From assembly GCA_965228785.1 (NCBI GenBank), contig CBDDIF010000001.1:3833609-3897608 (forward strand): a stretch of 64,000 nt of DNA, given 5' to 3'. Numbering within the stretch: the first letter of the stretch is position 1; every line of letters starts with the position of its first letter. The notes beneath the pieces were generated by a model. The model searched no databases. It was given only the letters and a program-made list of their open reading frames with translations, and had not been told where the DNA came from. Positions 9,026-18,028 of the stretch are shown piece after piece. Both the position numbers and the translations under genes were made by a program. Source of the DNA: Hoeflea_A sp965228785. Lineage in GTDB: Bacteria > Pseudomonadota > Alphaproteobacteria > Rhizobiales > Rhizobiaceae.

Positions 9026-9145
9026 GGTTCTTGTCCTCTCTTGCGTCAACCGCTCAGTGCGGCAATTGAGGAGAGGCTAGCGAATGTCGCCTGAAAGCGT
9101 GATGAACGGGACGTTCATGTTCCTTTTGTTGCGGCCGAAGCCACT

Positions 9146-9706
9146 TCAATTGCTGCGAGCGATCCGCAAAATGTCGTCATCGGACAATGGAAGAAAGATC
9201 GCGTCCGTCTGATTGACGGGCACGAAGCCGAGCTTCTGGTAAAGGGGCAGCGCGGCCGGATGGTCCAGCGTGCAGGTGTTCACCGTCACCTTCAAGGGGT
9301 TGAGGTTCCAGGCCGCTTCGATCGCCTGCGAAAGAAACCAGCGTCCGAGGCCAAGTCCCTGCGCCTCCTGCATCGTGCCGAAATATTCAAGGCTGACGAT
9401 CTCGGGATCCTTGTTGCTGAGCTCGAAAAAGCCCGCCGGAGCGCCGTTAAGGTAGAGGACGCTGATTGTCGTTGCCGGGTCGTGGAGAATTTTGCCGAGC
9501 TCCGCATCGTTGAGCCGCAGGCGCGACACCCAATGATAGTTGCGGCCGATCCGGTATTGCAGATAACGGTAAAAGTGCAGTGGCATTTCGGCCTGCTGCA
9601 TCAGCGCAACCTGCAAATTGACCGGCATGGGAACGAACAGTTTGGGGCGCGCAGTCTGCTCCAGATAGGTGACGACGGTCTTCAGCGCTTCCGGTGCGGT
9701 TGCCAT
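9146..9706 (-). CDS. GNAT-family N-acetyltransferase
   Basis: A 186-residue protein with the GNAT core: FFELSNKDPEIVSLEYFGTM, then the acetyl-CoA loop QGLGLGRWFLSQAI and the C-terminal HPAALPLYQKLGFVPV. The substrate is unknown. Its ATG overlaps the sseA stop (TGATG), so it is translationally coupled to sseA. Confidence 0.88.
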   Translation of the reverse strand: MATAPEALKTVVTYLEQTARPKLFVPMPVNLQVALMQQAEMPLHFYRYLQYRIGRNYHWVSRLRLNDAELGKILHDPATTISVLYLNGAPAGFFELSNKDPEIVSLEYFGTMQEAQGLGLGRWFLSQAIEAAWNLNPLKVTVNTCTLDHPAALPLYQKLGFVPVNQTDAIFLPLSDDDILRIARSN

Positions 9707-10557
9707 CAGGCGCTTCCGGTGGTGACCGGAGCATCATCCAGACCGCCCCATTCCGTCCACGAACCGTCATAGACGGAGCAGTTTGACTGGCCGAGCGATT
9801 CAATCGCGAGTGCCAGCGCCGCGGCGGTTACACCCGACCCGCAGGTCGTGACAACCGGCGCTGACAGATTGATTCCAGCGTTCTCAAAGACGGCGCGCAG
9901 TTCCGGCAAGGACTTGAGTTCACCCTCGTGCGACAGTTCGGTCACGGGAACGCTGCGTGCTCCCGGCATGTGGCCCGAACGGAGGCCGGGACGGGGCTCG
10001 GGGATCTCGCCTGTGAACCGTCCTGCGGGCCGTGCATCGGCAATCTGTGTGGCCTGGGAATCCACGATCCGCAACATCTGATCAAGACGCGTTACTGCCG
10101 CTTCGTTGAAGCGGACCTGAAACCGGCCGGGAGGCTGGTCCGAAACTTCATCCGTGACCGGACGGCCGGCGGTCTTCCAGCGGTCGAAGCCACCGTCCAG
10201 CACGAAAACGTTCTCGGCTCCCATGATGCGCAAAATCCACCACACGCGGGGCGCCGCGAACATGCCAAGGCCGTCATAGACGACAATCGTATCCTTGTCG
10301 GAGAGACCCAGTCGCGCGGCATGCTCCGCGAAGACTTCGGGTGAGGGCAGGGTATGCGGCAAATCGATGCCTGGTTCAACGATTTCATCCTGATCGAAGA
10401 AAACGGCGCCTGGTATGTGTGCGCATTCGTATTCCTGTCGCTGATCGCGGCCCATGGGTGGAAGGTACCAGGAGGCGTCGACGATCTTCGGTCCGGTCAG
10501 ACCGAGTCGATCCTGCAGCCAGTCGGCCGATACGACGAAGGGGCTCTTTTCAGTCAT
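9706..10557 (-). CDS. sseA: 3-mercaptopyruvate sulfurtransferase
   Basis: A 283-residue protein with two rhodanese domains. The N-terminal domain contains HIPGAVFFDQDEI and VVYDGLGMFAAPRVWW. The C-terminal domain has the active-site loop CGSGVTAAAL, whose CGSGVT form is typical of mercaptopyruvate rather than thiosulfate sulfurtransferases. The start is set at MTEKSPFV (10557) by family length, although the frame is open further upstream. It lies between an AlaX protein and a GNAT enzyme, near a cysteine synthase, which suggests a sulfur and cysteine metabolic cluster. Confidence 0.92.
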   Translation of the reverse strand: MTEKSPFVVSADWLQDRLGLTGPKIVDASWYLPPMGRDQRQEYECAHIPGAVFFDQDEIVEPGIDLPHTLPSPEVFAEHAARLGLSDKDTIVVYDGLGMFAAPRVWWILRIMGAENVFVLDGGFDRWKTAGRPVTDEVSDQPPGRFQVRFNEAAVTRLDQMLRIVDSQATQIADARPAGRFTGEIPEPRPGLRSGHMPGARSVPVTELSHEGELKSLPELRAVFENAGINLSAPVVTTCGSGVTAAALALAIESLGQSNCSVYDGSWTEWGGLDDAPVTTGSA

Positions 10558-10579
10558 TGCTGCACCTCGTTCAATTGGT

Positions 10580-11314
10580 TCAGCCCGGCAAGTCACCAAA
10601 GCGAATGCGAAAACGCCGGTTTTCACGGCCTTTCTTCTCGATCTTGCCGATATGGATTGCCCCGACTTCCATTGTCTCGTTGACGTGGGTGCCGCCGCAA
10701 GGCTGGCTGTCCACTGCAGCCTCGTCGCCGATGCAGACCAACCGGATACGACCGCTGCCGCGGGGAGGGCGCACATTCTTGGATTTCACCAGGCCTGGGT
10801 TGGCGTCCAGCTCCGTTTCCTCGATCCACCGAGTGAACACCGGATGGTTACCGTTCACAAGCTCCATCAGCCTGGCGCTGATGTCGGCCTTGTCGACCGT
10901 TTCACTCATGTCGAAATCGACCCGACTTTCGTCCTCCCCGACGGAAGCGCCGGTGATCGGAAAGGGACACAGCACTGTGAGCAAGTGGCAGGCCGTGTGC
11001 ATGCGCATGAGCTTGTAACGGCGCGGCCAATCGATATGCAGCGTCAGATTTTCTCCTGCCTCCGGTACCGGTTGCCCGTTGGCGGGAACGTGAACGACTT
11101 CCGCCTTTGACTGACCGTTGACCGTCGCCGCAATTTCGATGCGCGATCCATCTTCTCGTTCAAGAAATCCGATGTCGCCCGGCTGGCCACCTGATGTTGC
11201 ATAGAAGCAGGTCTGGTCCAGCAGGATGCCGCCGCGATCATTCACTCCAATCACCGAACCCTCCGCTGTCGACAGATAGGAATCGTCGATGAACAGCGGT
11301 CGTGTATCGGGCAC
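10580..11314 (-). CDS. Alanyl-tRNA editing protein (AlaX type)
   Basis: A 244-residue trans-editing protein related to the AlaRS editing domain. Zinc-site motifs are present as HTACHLL (usually HTATH) and CGGTHV. The N-terminal beta-barrel segment FYATSGGQPGDIG is typical. It would hydrolyse mischarged Ser- or Gly-tRNA(Ala). It stands 3 bp downstream of cysK and 22 bp upstream of sseA, so the three are likely one transcript. Confidence 0.9.
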   Translation of the reverse strand: MPDTRPLFIDDSYLSTAEGSVIGVNDRGGILLDQTCFYATSGGQPGDIGFLEREDGSRIEIAATVNGQSKAEVVHVPANGQPVPEAGENLTLHIDWPRRYKLMRMHTACHLLTVLCPFPITGASVGEDESRVDFDMSETVDKADISARLMELVNGNHPVFTRWIEETELDANPGLVKSKNVRPPRGSGRIRLVCIGDEAAVDSQPCGGTHVNETMEVGAIHIGKIEKKGRENRRFRIRFGDLPG

Positions 11315-11317
11315 GGC

Positions 11318-12355
11318 TCAGACCTCCTCGTAGGGAACGGAAATATTGATTTCCTCTTCGATCCATTCCGGCACGGGAAGCTCCTTGGACCGCAGGAAAT
11401 CCGGATTGAACAGTTTTGACTGGTAACGGTTGCCGTAGTCGCAAAGTATGGTGACGATGGTGTGGCCAGGACCCATGTCGCGCGCCATGCGCATGGCGCC
11501 GGCAATGTTGATTCCGGAGGATCCGCCCAGACACATGCCTTCTTCCTGGATCAGGTCGTAAACGATCGGGAAGGCTTCGTTGTCTGGAACGCGATAGGCG
11601 AAGTCAGGCGTGAACCCCTCTAGATTGGCCGTTACGCGACCCTGGCCAATGCCCTCGGTAATCGAGGTGCCTTCGGCCTTCATCTCGCCATTGGCATAAT
11701 AATTGTAGAGTGCGGCGCCGCCTGGATCGGCGATGCCGATTTTGATGTCCTTGTCGCGATCCTTCAATCCGACACTGACCCCGGCAAGTGTGCCGCCGGA
11801 ACCGACCGCACAGATGAATCCGTCGACCTTGCCATCCGTGTCGCGCCAGATTTCGGGTGCCGTCGTATCGATATGCGCCTGACGATTGGCCACGTTGTCG
11901 AACTGATTGGCCCAGACCGCACCGTTAGGATCCTCAGCGGCAATTTGCTCCGCGAGGCGTCCCGACAGCTTCACGTAGTTGTTGGGGTTTCTATAGGGGA
12001 CGGCCGGAACCTGAACGAGTTCGGCGCCGAGCAGCCGCAAGGCGTCCTTCTTTTCCTCACTTTGAGTTTCCGGGATGACGATGACCGTGCGATATCCCAG
12101 GGACTTGGCGACCATTGCGAGGCCGATCCCGGTGTTGCCGGCCGTGCCTTCCACGATCACGCCGCCAGGCCGGAGCGCGCCGCGCCTTTCGGCGTCACGA
12201 ATAATGGACAAAGCCGCCCGGTCCTTGACGGACTGGCCGGGATTGAGGAATTCGGCCTTACCGAGAATGGTGCAGCCGGTGAGCTCGGATGCTTTCTTGA
12301 GCTTGATCAGCGGCGTATTGCCGATGCCTTCCAGCACTGATTGAAATACGGTCAT
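11318..12355 (-). CDS. cysK: Cysteine synthase (O-acetylserine sulfhydrylase)
   Basis: A 345-residue PLP enzyme of the OASS family. The Schiff-base lysine lies in NPGQSVKDRAALSI, the substrate loop is EGTAGNTGIGLAMVA, and the PLP-phosphate loop is CAVGSGGTLAGVS. Compared with short CysK enzymes it has an extra C-terminal tail (FLRSKELPVPEWIEEEINISV). The start at MTVFQSVLE (12355) is chosen from the family N-terminus. It heads the minus-strand run cysK-alaX-sseA-GNAT. Confidence 0.92.
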   Translation of the reverse strand: MTVFQSVLEGIGNTPLIKLKKASELTGCTILGKAEFLNPGQSVKDRAALSIIRDAERRGALRPGGVIVEGTAGNTGIGLAMVAKSLGYRTVIVIPETQSEEKKDALRLLGAELVQVPAVPYRNPNNYVKLSGRLAEQIAAEDPNGAVWANQFDNVANRQAHIDTTAPEIWRDTDGKVDGFICAVGSGGTLAGVSVGLKDRDKDIKIGIADPGGAALYNYYANGEMKAEGTSITEGIGQGRVTANLEGFTPDFAYRVPDNEAFPIVYDLIQEEGMCLGGSSGINIAGAMRMARDMGPGHTIVTILCDYGNRYQSKLFNPDFLRSKELPVPEWIEEEINISVPYEEV

Positions 12356-12473
12356 TCCTGCGCCTCGATGAATTGTGAGCGACATTATTTCGGCGATTAT
12401 GGATTAGCAACACAGGCTCACCCAAGAAATAGGGTTCGCCACAATCAAACCGGAGTGAAAAACGAATCCAGTA

Positions 12474-13721
12474 TCAGCGCTCGTAAATCAACTGGCGTAC
12501 ACTGATATTCTCGGCGCGAAACCCCGCTTCGCAATATTGCAGGTAGAACTCCCAGAGCCGCTTGAAGCGATCGTCGAAGCCCATCGGTTTTATCGCCGGC
12601 CAGGCCTCCCAGAAACGATGACACCACTCTGACAGCGTGCGCGCGTAGTCTTGAGCGAAAGCCCGGTGCCCGGCCAGCTTCAGATTGGCCCTGCCCCTCA
12701 GGTCCTCAAGAATCTCGAAGGTCGGAAGCATGCCGCCCGGGAATATGTAGCGCTGAATGAAATCGGGATTGCGCCGATAGTTATCATAGGCCTCTTCACG
12801 CACCGTGATTATCTGCAGGCCTGCCCGTCCTCCCGGTTTCAGGCATTCCTGCAGTTTCTCGAAATAACCTGGCCAGTACTTTTCGCCAACCGCTTCGAAC
12901 ATCTCGATCGAGGCGATATGATCGTAGACCCCGCGTTCCTCGCGGTAGTCCTGGAACCGCAGATCGACCCGGTCCGACAGGCCAGCCTTGTCAATGCGGT
13001 CGCGCGCGTATTCCAGCTGTTCCTGGCTGATGGTCAGGCCGGTGACGCGAGCGCCGATCGTGCCGGCGACGTATTCGGCAAAACCGCCCCAGCCGCAGCC
13101 GATTTCCAACACGTGGCTGCCAGGCTCGATGCCGATGGAATCAGCCAGCGCCTTGTATTTGGCCTTCTGACCACTCTGCAGGTCGTTGGCTCCGGTCTGA
13201 AACAGCGCCGAGGAGTAGGTCATGCTCGGATCGAGCCATTTCTCATAGAAATCGTTGCCCAGGTCGTAGTGGGCGGAAATGTTCTTTTCAGCCTGCTTGT
13301 GCGTATTGGCGCGAAACATGTGGCGCAGCCGCTCTACAATGGCAGACAGTCCGCGTGCCCGATGGGCGGCCGATTCGCCCATATCGGCATTGACGATAAA
13401 CAACTCAAGAAAGGTAGGTACGTCGGAACTCTCCCAGTCGCCATCCATGTAGGACTCAGCGACGCCAATGGTTCCGCGTTTGAAGGCACGGGTAGGGAGA
13501 TTCCAGTTTTTCAGGACCAGATCAGCTTCAGGCCCTGTCTCATCGGCCTCAATACGGACTTTCTGGCCGTTCGGCAGTTGCAGATCGAGCGCGCCATAGC
13601 GCATTCTCGACAGCGATCGCAAAATCAGTCGCGCGCGCAACGGCAGTCCTTTAAGCGATTCACGGATATTTGCGGCTGTCACGACCTGCGTCGATGGTGC
13701 AGCGTCCTGTGTAACGTTCAT
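12474..13721 (-). CDS. cfa: Cyclopropane-fatty-acyl-phospholipid synthase
   Basis: A 415-residue SAM-dependent enzyme that adds a methylene bridge to unsaturated membrane acyl chains. It shows NISAHYDLGNDFYEKWLD, the SAM motif VLEIGCGWGGFAEYVA, EMFEAVGEKYWPGYF and FIQRYIFPGGMLPT, all diagnostic for the Cfa family. The length is normal for alphaproteobacterial Cfa. The long open frame on the opposite strand (12651-14225) is a GC-rich shadow. Confidence 0.95.
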   Translation of the reverse strand: MNVTQDAAPSTQVVTAANIRESLKGLPLRARLILRSLSRMRYGALDLQLPNGQKVRIEADETGPEADLVLKNWNLPTRAFKRGTIGVAESYMDGDWESSDVPTFLELFIVNADMGESAAHRARGLSAIVERLRHMFRANTHKQAEKNISAHYDLGNDFYEKWLDPSMTYSSALFQTGANDLQSGQKAKYKALADSIGIEPGSHVLEIGCGWGGFAEYVAGTIGARVTGLTISQEQLEYARDRIDKAGLSDRVDLRFQDYREERGVYDHIASIEMFEAVGEKYWPGYFEKLQECLKPGGRAGLQIITVREEAYDNYRRNPDFIQRYIFPGGMLPTFEILEDLRGRANLKLAGHRAFAQDYARTLSEWCHRFWEAWPAIKPMGFDDRFKRLWEFYLQYCEAGFRAENISVRQLIYER

Positions 13722-13847
13722 GCGTCTTCCCCATGCAACCCGTCTGCGAAAATGTCGGGTGCCGATACCCGACAGTTCTTTCGTGGCTGTTTGTCAGGTC
13801 CATTTGTTCATAGAGAAATTCATTTCGCAAGTGCGATTGGTCTGAAG

Positions 13848-15317
13848 CTACAGCGAGTTCAGGAAGGCGATCAGCGCTTCCCGATCGTTCGCGGACATAG
13901 TCGCAAACCGGTCTCGCGACGGCTCGGCCTCGCCACCGTGCCAGAGAATTGCCTCGGTGAGATTGCGGGCGCGGCCATCATGCAGGAAGAAGGTGTGGTC
14001 GCTTACTGTCTTGGTCAGCCCGATACCCCAAAGCGGTGGTGTGCGCCATTCGCGGCCGTTTGCGCTTCCCTCCAATTGCCCGTCGGCGAGCGACGGACCC
14101 ATGTCATGCAAGAGAAAATCGGAGTAGGGCCAAATCAACTGGAAAGCCTGGGCCGCGTCGCTCGTGTCGCGACGCGTCACGAATTTCGGCCTATGACAAT
14201 CGGTACAGCCGATGTCGTAGAATAGCGACTTGCCGAGCAACACTTCGCGGTTCCCGACTTTGCGACGGCGCGGGACGGCAAGATTCGCTGTGTAGAATGT
14301 CACCAGATCAAGGATCGGATCAGGTGCCTCATTCTGACCGAGATGGTCTTGAACCCCGTGGGGGAGGGCGAGGCATGTCGGTTGGCGGTCGGTGCAGTCG
14401 CCCGCCGGGGCCGGTTGAAGTGGGGTAGAGATGCCGATGTCGGTGCTGAAGGCCGCTGCATTCTGCGCCTTGAGTGACGGCTGTGATGCCTTCCAACCAA
14501 ATCGACCAAGGGTCACTTTTCCGGAGAGTGGGTCACGCACCATGGAAATTCGCCCCGAGATTCCATCACCATCCCGGTCGTCTGGATCAGCATGGGCTGC
14601 AATGTCGGCTGGATGAATGGCCTCGATCAGGCCCAGACCGATCATTGGTGGTGCGATGCGTGGGGACAGGGTCGTATCCGCGTGAAGCGGACCGTACTGG
14701 AGGTCTTTCAGGTCGTACGAAGGTTGGCGCAGACTGTGTATTGTACCGTCTGGAAGGACGAATGGCTGTTCGGAATAACGAATGCCGATGGTCCCTTCAG
14801 CGGGCAGTCCGGCAACGGCGCGATCCTGAATTTGACCGCCATAGACTGGATCCGGATGCGCGGCGGTAGCTAGTCGAATGACAAGGGACGCCTTGCCCTC
14901 GCCGCCCTCAGTCGGGTGACCGCGTCCGTCACGCACATGGCAGTTCTGGCAGGCGCGCGCATTGAACAGCGGCCCAAGACCGTCCGAGGCCAGGGTCGAT
15001 GAGGGGGAGGAAACCCAGAGCTTCCGAAACAGGGCATTGCCGAGATTGAAACGTTCCCTCTCGTCAAATCCAAGGTTTTCCGTCGGTTGCGAAAACGCGT
15101 TACGGTCCAAGGGTTTGCGGGAAGTTCCGGCGCCGCCTTGGCTTGACTCGAACTTTTCGGGTCTTTCAAACTTGTCGGTTGACCTGGTGACTGCCTGGAC
15201 GCGATCCTTGTCGTGAGCCGACAGGTCCAGGCGTTCGCTGCTCGTCAGTGTCGGGCCAGCAATCGCCGTCGCTGCCACGCAAAAGTAGACGAAGGCTCCT
15301 GCGAGTGGCCGTTTCAT
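13848..15317 (-). CDS. Di-haem oxidoreductase (DUF1111/DHOR family)
   Basis: A 489-residue exported protein with a signal peptide (residues 1-21) and two c-type haem attachment motifs, CQNCH at 123-127 and CTDCH at 371-375. The C-terminal segment HTFFLHDGRARNLTEAILWHGGEA is typical of the di-haem 'thiol oxidoreductase' family related to MauG and cytochrome c peroxidases. It is 59 bp downstream of an imelysin gene on the same strand, the usual setting of this family in iron-responsive loci. Confidence 0.88.
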   Translation of the reverse strand: MKRPLAGAFVYFCVAATAIAGPTLTSSERLDLSAHDKDRVQAVTRSTDKFERPEKFESSQGGAGTSRKPLDRNAFSQPTENLGFDERERFNLGNALFRKLWVSSPSSTLASDGLGPLFNARACQNCHVRDGRGHPTEGGEGKASLVIRLATAAHPDPVYGGQIQDRAVAGLPAEGTIGIRYSEQPFVLPDGTIHSLRQPSYDLKDLQYGPLHADTTLSPRIAPPMIGLGLIEAIHPADIAAHADPDDRDGDGISGRISMVRDPLSGKVTLGRFGWKASQPSLKAQNAAAFSTDIGISTPLQPAPAGDCTDRQPTCLALPHGVQDHLGQNEAPDPILDLVTFYTANLAVPRRRKVGNREVLLGKSLFYDIGCTDCHRPKFVTRRDTSDAAQAFQLIWPYSDFLLHDMGPSLADGQLEGSANGREWRTPPLWGIGLTKTVSDHTFFLHDGRARNLTEAILWHGGEAEPSRDRFATMSANDREALIAFLNSL

Positions 15318-15376
15318 ACCATCGGCTCCGAAATCTGCCGGGTGTAGAAACCCGGCAGAGAGGACGTTAGCACGGC

Positions 15377-16648
15377 CTATTCGAAAACGGCGTCCGGGTT
15401 GTCCAGGCTGTCGGATCCTTCAAGGTCGACCTGGCCAAGATTGAGAATGGCGATGGCGCGTTCGATGGAGCGCGTCTGATCGACCAGCCCATCGATTGCC
15501 GCCTGTACTACGGCTTCGCCCTCTGGATTGTCGTCGCGGATCATCTGGTCGTAGGCTTCGACCGTCTCCGCCCGTTTTGCCATCGCCTTCATCGCTTCGA
15601 CGGTCACCGCCAGCTTGCCTTTGAGTTCAGTGTCCAAAGTGGCATCGCTGGCTGCAACCAACTCGGAAACCGATGGACCATTGACCACCGAACCATCGGC
15701 CCGGGTGTAGGATCCAAGATAGACGTTTTGGATGCCGATCGCGTCGTAAAGGTGCGAGTTATGGGTGTTGTCTGAAAAGCAGTCGTGTTCTTCTTCCGGG
15801 TCGTTTAGGAGCAGGCCGAGTTTCATGCGTTCGCCGGCCAGTTCGCCGTAAGACAGGGAGCCCATCCCGGTCAGGATTGCCGTGATTCCGGCATGCGGAT
15901 TGCCGGTCAAATTGGCACGGGCTGCACCGCTGCTGGTCCAGTTGCCGACCATTTCCTCAAGATCGGTCACAAGCAGGCGCGCTGCCGCTTTGAGGTAGTC
16001 GCGGCGGCGTTCGCAATTCCCGTTGGTGCAGTTGTCGAGAGAGAAATCGGTATAAGGACGCGCCCCTGCACCGGGACCTGTGTGATTCAGGTCCTGGCCC
16101 CACAGGAGGAACTCAATGGCATGGTAGCCGGTCGCGACATTGGCTTCCACCTCACCGGCCTCGTGCAGCGTTTCCGACAGAAATTGCGGAGTTATTTCGC
16201 TCGCGTCGATCTCCTCGCCGCCGATTTTGAGTTTCGGGTTGGCAACCACGTTGGCAACGTAGAGCTCGTTTTCGTCGCTTTCGGTTCCATAGGTTGCAGC
16301 GACATAGTCAATCAGGCCCTCATCAAGCGGCCAGGCATTCACGCGACCTTCCCAGTCGTCAACGATCGGGTTGCCGAAGCGGTAAACCTCGGTCTGCTGG
16401 TAGGGAACACGGGACGCGATCCACGCATCCTTGGCGGCTTGCAGTGAGGCGTCAGACGGGTTTGCGAGAAACGCATCGATTACCGATTCCAGAGCTTGGG
16501 CACTCGAGAGGGAGTCCTGATATTTTGCCAGAGCAATGTCGGAATAGGTCTGCACGACTGCGCTCGCATCGGTTGCTGCCTGTACCGTTGCGATGGCGGA
16601 AACAGACAGCGCCAACGCCGCGACCAACGTCCTCAGAATAGTTCTCAT
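15377..16648 (-). CDS. Imelysin-family iron-regulated protein
   Basis: A 423-residue periplasmic protein with a signal peptide (residues 1-24). The imelysin (peptidase M75, IrpA-like) GxHxxE signature lies at residues 174-179 (GYHAIE in GYHAIEFLLWGQD). The two-repeat helical architecture and the C-terminal QTRSIERAIAILN helix fit the family. It is believed to take part in iron acquisition rather than proteolysis. It is upstream of and probably co-transcribed with the di-haem oxidoreductase. Confidence 0.92.
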   Translation of the reverse strand: MRTILRTLVAALALSVSAIATVQAATDASAVVQTYSDIALAKYQDSLSSAQALESVIDAFLANPSDASLQAAKDAWIASRVPYQQTEVYRFGNPIVDDWEGRVNAWPLDEGLIDYVAATYGTESDENELYVANVVANPKLKIGGEEIDASEITPQFLSETLHEAGEVEANVATGYHAIEFLLWGQDLNHTGPGAGARPYTDFSLDNCTNGNCERRRDYLKAAARLLVTDLEEMVGNWTSSGAARANLTGNPHAGITAILTGMGSLSYGELAGERMKLGLLLNDPEEEHDCFSDNTHNSHLYDAIGIQNVYLGSYTRADGSVVNGPSVSELVAASDATLDTELKGKLAVTVEAMKAMAKRAETVEAYDQMIRDDNPEGEAVVQAAIDGLVDQTRSIERAIAILNLGQVDLEGSDSLDNPDAVFE

Positions 16649-16722
16649 GTCGTTAATATCCCTTGCGTTTTGAGTCCGAAAGAGGCCATTGAGGCGGTGT
16701 TAGTTCAAGGTATAAGTGGAGT

Positions 16723-16754
16723 CAAATTGTATAGTTTTTAACTATTCTAATTTG
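16723..16754. promoter_or_regulatory. AT-rich inverted repeat between imelysin and amidohydrolase genes
   Basis: The arms CAAATTGTATAGTT and AACTATTCTAATTTG are separated by 3 bp and differ by a 1-nt length difference plus mismatches. The site is the most AT-rich point of the divergent intergenic region. It may be an iron-regulator operator (RirA, Irr or Fur-like) for the imelysin operon, but it does not match a consensus closely. Confidence 0.4.
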
Positions 16755-16765
16755 AGGGGTAGTTT

Positions 16766-18010
16766 TTGTTGATGATGAGGGAATTGCGTATCGACGGCGG
16801 ACGGCTTTGGCGGCGGCATTTGGAAATGGCCAAGGTAGGCTCCATCGAGGGTGGAGGATGTTGCCGTCTTGCGATGACCGCCGATGATCGGGCGGCAAGG
16901 GATCTGCTGCGAACGTGGTGTGCTGACGCCGGCCTAGACATGCGAATTGACCTTGCCGGAAACATGTTCGGGCTGCGCGAAGGCGCTGGGGCCAAGGCGC
17001 CGGTCGTGCTCTCCGGCAGCCACCTCGATACACAGCCACATGGTGGCCGATTTGATGGCGTTTCCGGTGTTCTGTGCGCCCTGGAGGTGATTGAAACACT
17101 CAATGACGCAGGAATAACCACCGATCTGCCCATCGGGTTGGTCAATTGGACCAATGAAGAAGGGGTGTACTTCCACCCTGGACTAATGGGGTCGTCCTGG
17201 TTTGTCGGAGATCTCTCCGACAGGGACCTCCTAGAGGCGGTCTCGACGAACGGAGTCCGTTTTGAGGAAGCCGCGAGGGCGATGGGATATCTTGGCGCCC
17301 CCGGATCCATGCACCTGAACATTGCGGCATTTTACGAACTGCACATTGAACAGGGGCCGCTGCTGGAACAGGAGGGGCGGCAGATTGGTGTCGTCGAGAG
17401 CGTTCAGGGACTGCGCTGGCTAGATGTGACCGTACTTGGCCGTGATGCTCACGCCGGAACCACGCCGATGGAACAGCGAAGCGATACGCTGCAGGCAACT
17501 GCACGAATTCTGGTTGCGTTGAACGAGTTGGGTTTGCAACACCGGCCGCATGCCCGCGTTTCTGTGGGCTATCTGAAACCAGCGACCGATGGGGCCTGCA
17601 CGATCGCGGGGCGCACGGACTTCGTTGTCGATATCCGCCATCCCGATACCGCGGTCCTTGACCATTTGGCTCAAGAGGCCAAGGTGCTTTGCCATTCGGT
17701 CGCAGACAGTCAGGATTGTGAGGTGCAGGTCGCCCTGCGAGCATCCATTGAGCCAGTCGCCTTCGACCGAAGTAACGTCGATCATATTGCACATGCGGCC
17801 GAAGCGCTTGGATACCGGACCCGACGTATGGCGAGCGGTGCTCTGCACGATGCAAGCAATTTAGCGAAAATAGCTCCGTCAGCCATGATCTTTGTGCCGT
17901 GCAAGGATGGCATCAGCCACAACGTGGCGGAGAGCGCGACTCCGGACGATCTCGAGGCCGGCTGCAACGTCCTAATGCAGGCGATGCTGGCTTCAGCAGG
18001 GGTGCGGTAG
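16766..18010 (+). CDS. M20-type amidohydrolase (allantoate / N-carbamoyl-amino-acid hydrolase family)
   Basis: About 414 residues of the M20 Zn-dependent amidase family. Metal and substrate motifs are GSHLDTQPHGGRFDGVSGV, NWTNEEGVYFHPG, HIEQGPLLE, GRDAHAGTTPM and the late MASGALHDASNLAKIAP. GAGGGG at 16753-16758 best serves the TTG at 16766, while an ATG at 16772 is the alternative. The substrate is uncertain: allantoate, ureidoglycolate, N-carbamoyl amino acids and beta-ureidopropionate are all possible. It is divergent from the imelysin gene. Confidence 0.88.
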   Translation: MLMMRELRIDGGRLWRRHLEMAKVGSIEGGGCCRLAMTADDRAARDLLRTWCADAGLDMRIDLAGNMFGLREGAGAKAPVVLSGSHLDTQPHGGRFDGVSGVLCALEVIETLNDAGITTDLPIGLVNWTNEEGVYFHPGLMGSSWFVGDLSDRDLLEAVSTNGVRFEEAARAMGYLGAPGSMHLNIAAFYELHIEQGPLLEQEGRQIGVVESVQGLRWLDVTVLGRDAHAGTTPMEQRSDTLQATARILVALNELGLQHRPHARVSVGYLKPATDGACTIAGRTDFVVDIRHPDTAVLDHLAQEAKVLCHSVADSQDCEVQVALRASIEPVAFDRSNVDHIAHAAEALGYRTRRMASGALHDASNLAKIAPSAMIFVPCKDGISHNVAESATPDDLEAGCNVLMQAMLASAGVR

Positions 18011-18028
18011 GTCAGCAGATGGATGCGG

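Noticed and set aside
12651..14225. 524-codon plus-strand open frame
   Set aside because: It is antisense to the well-supported cfa gene and to the 3' part of the di-haem oxidoreductase gene, and its translation has no recognisable domain; GC-rich antisense shadow.
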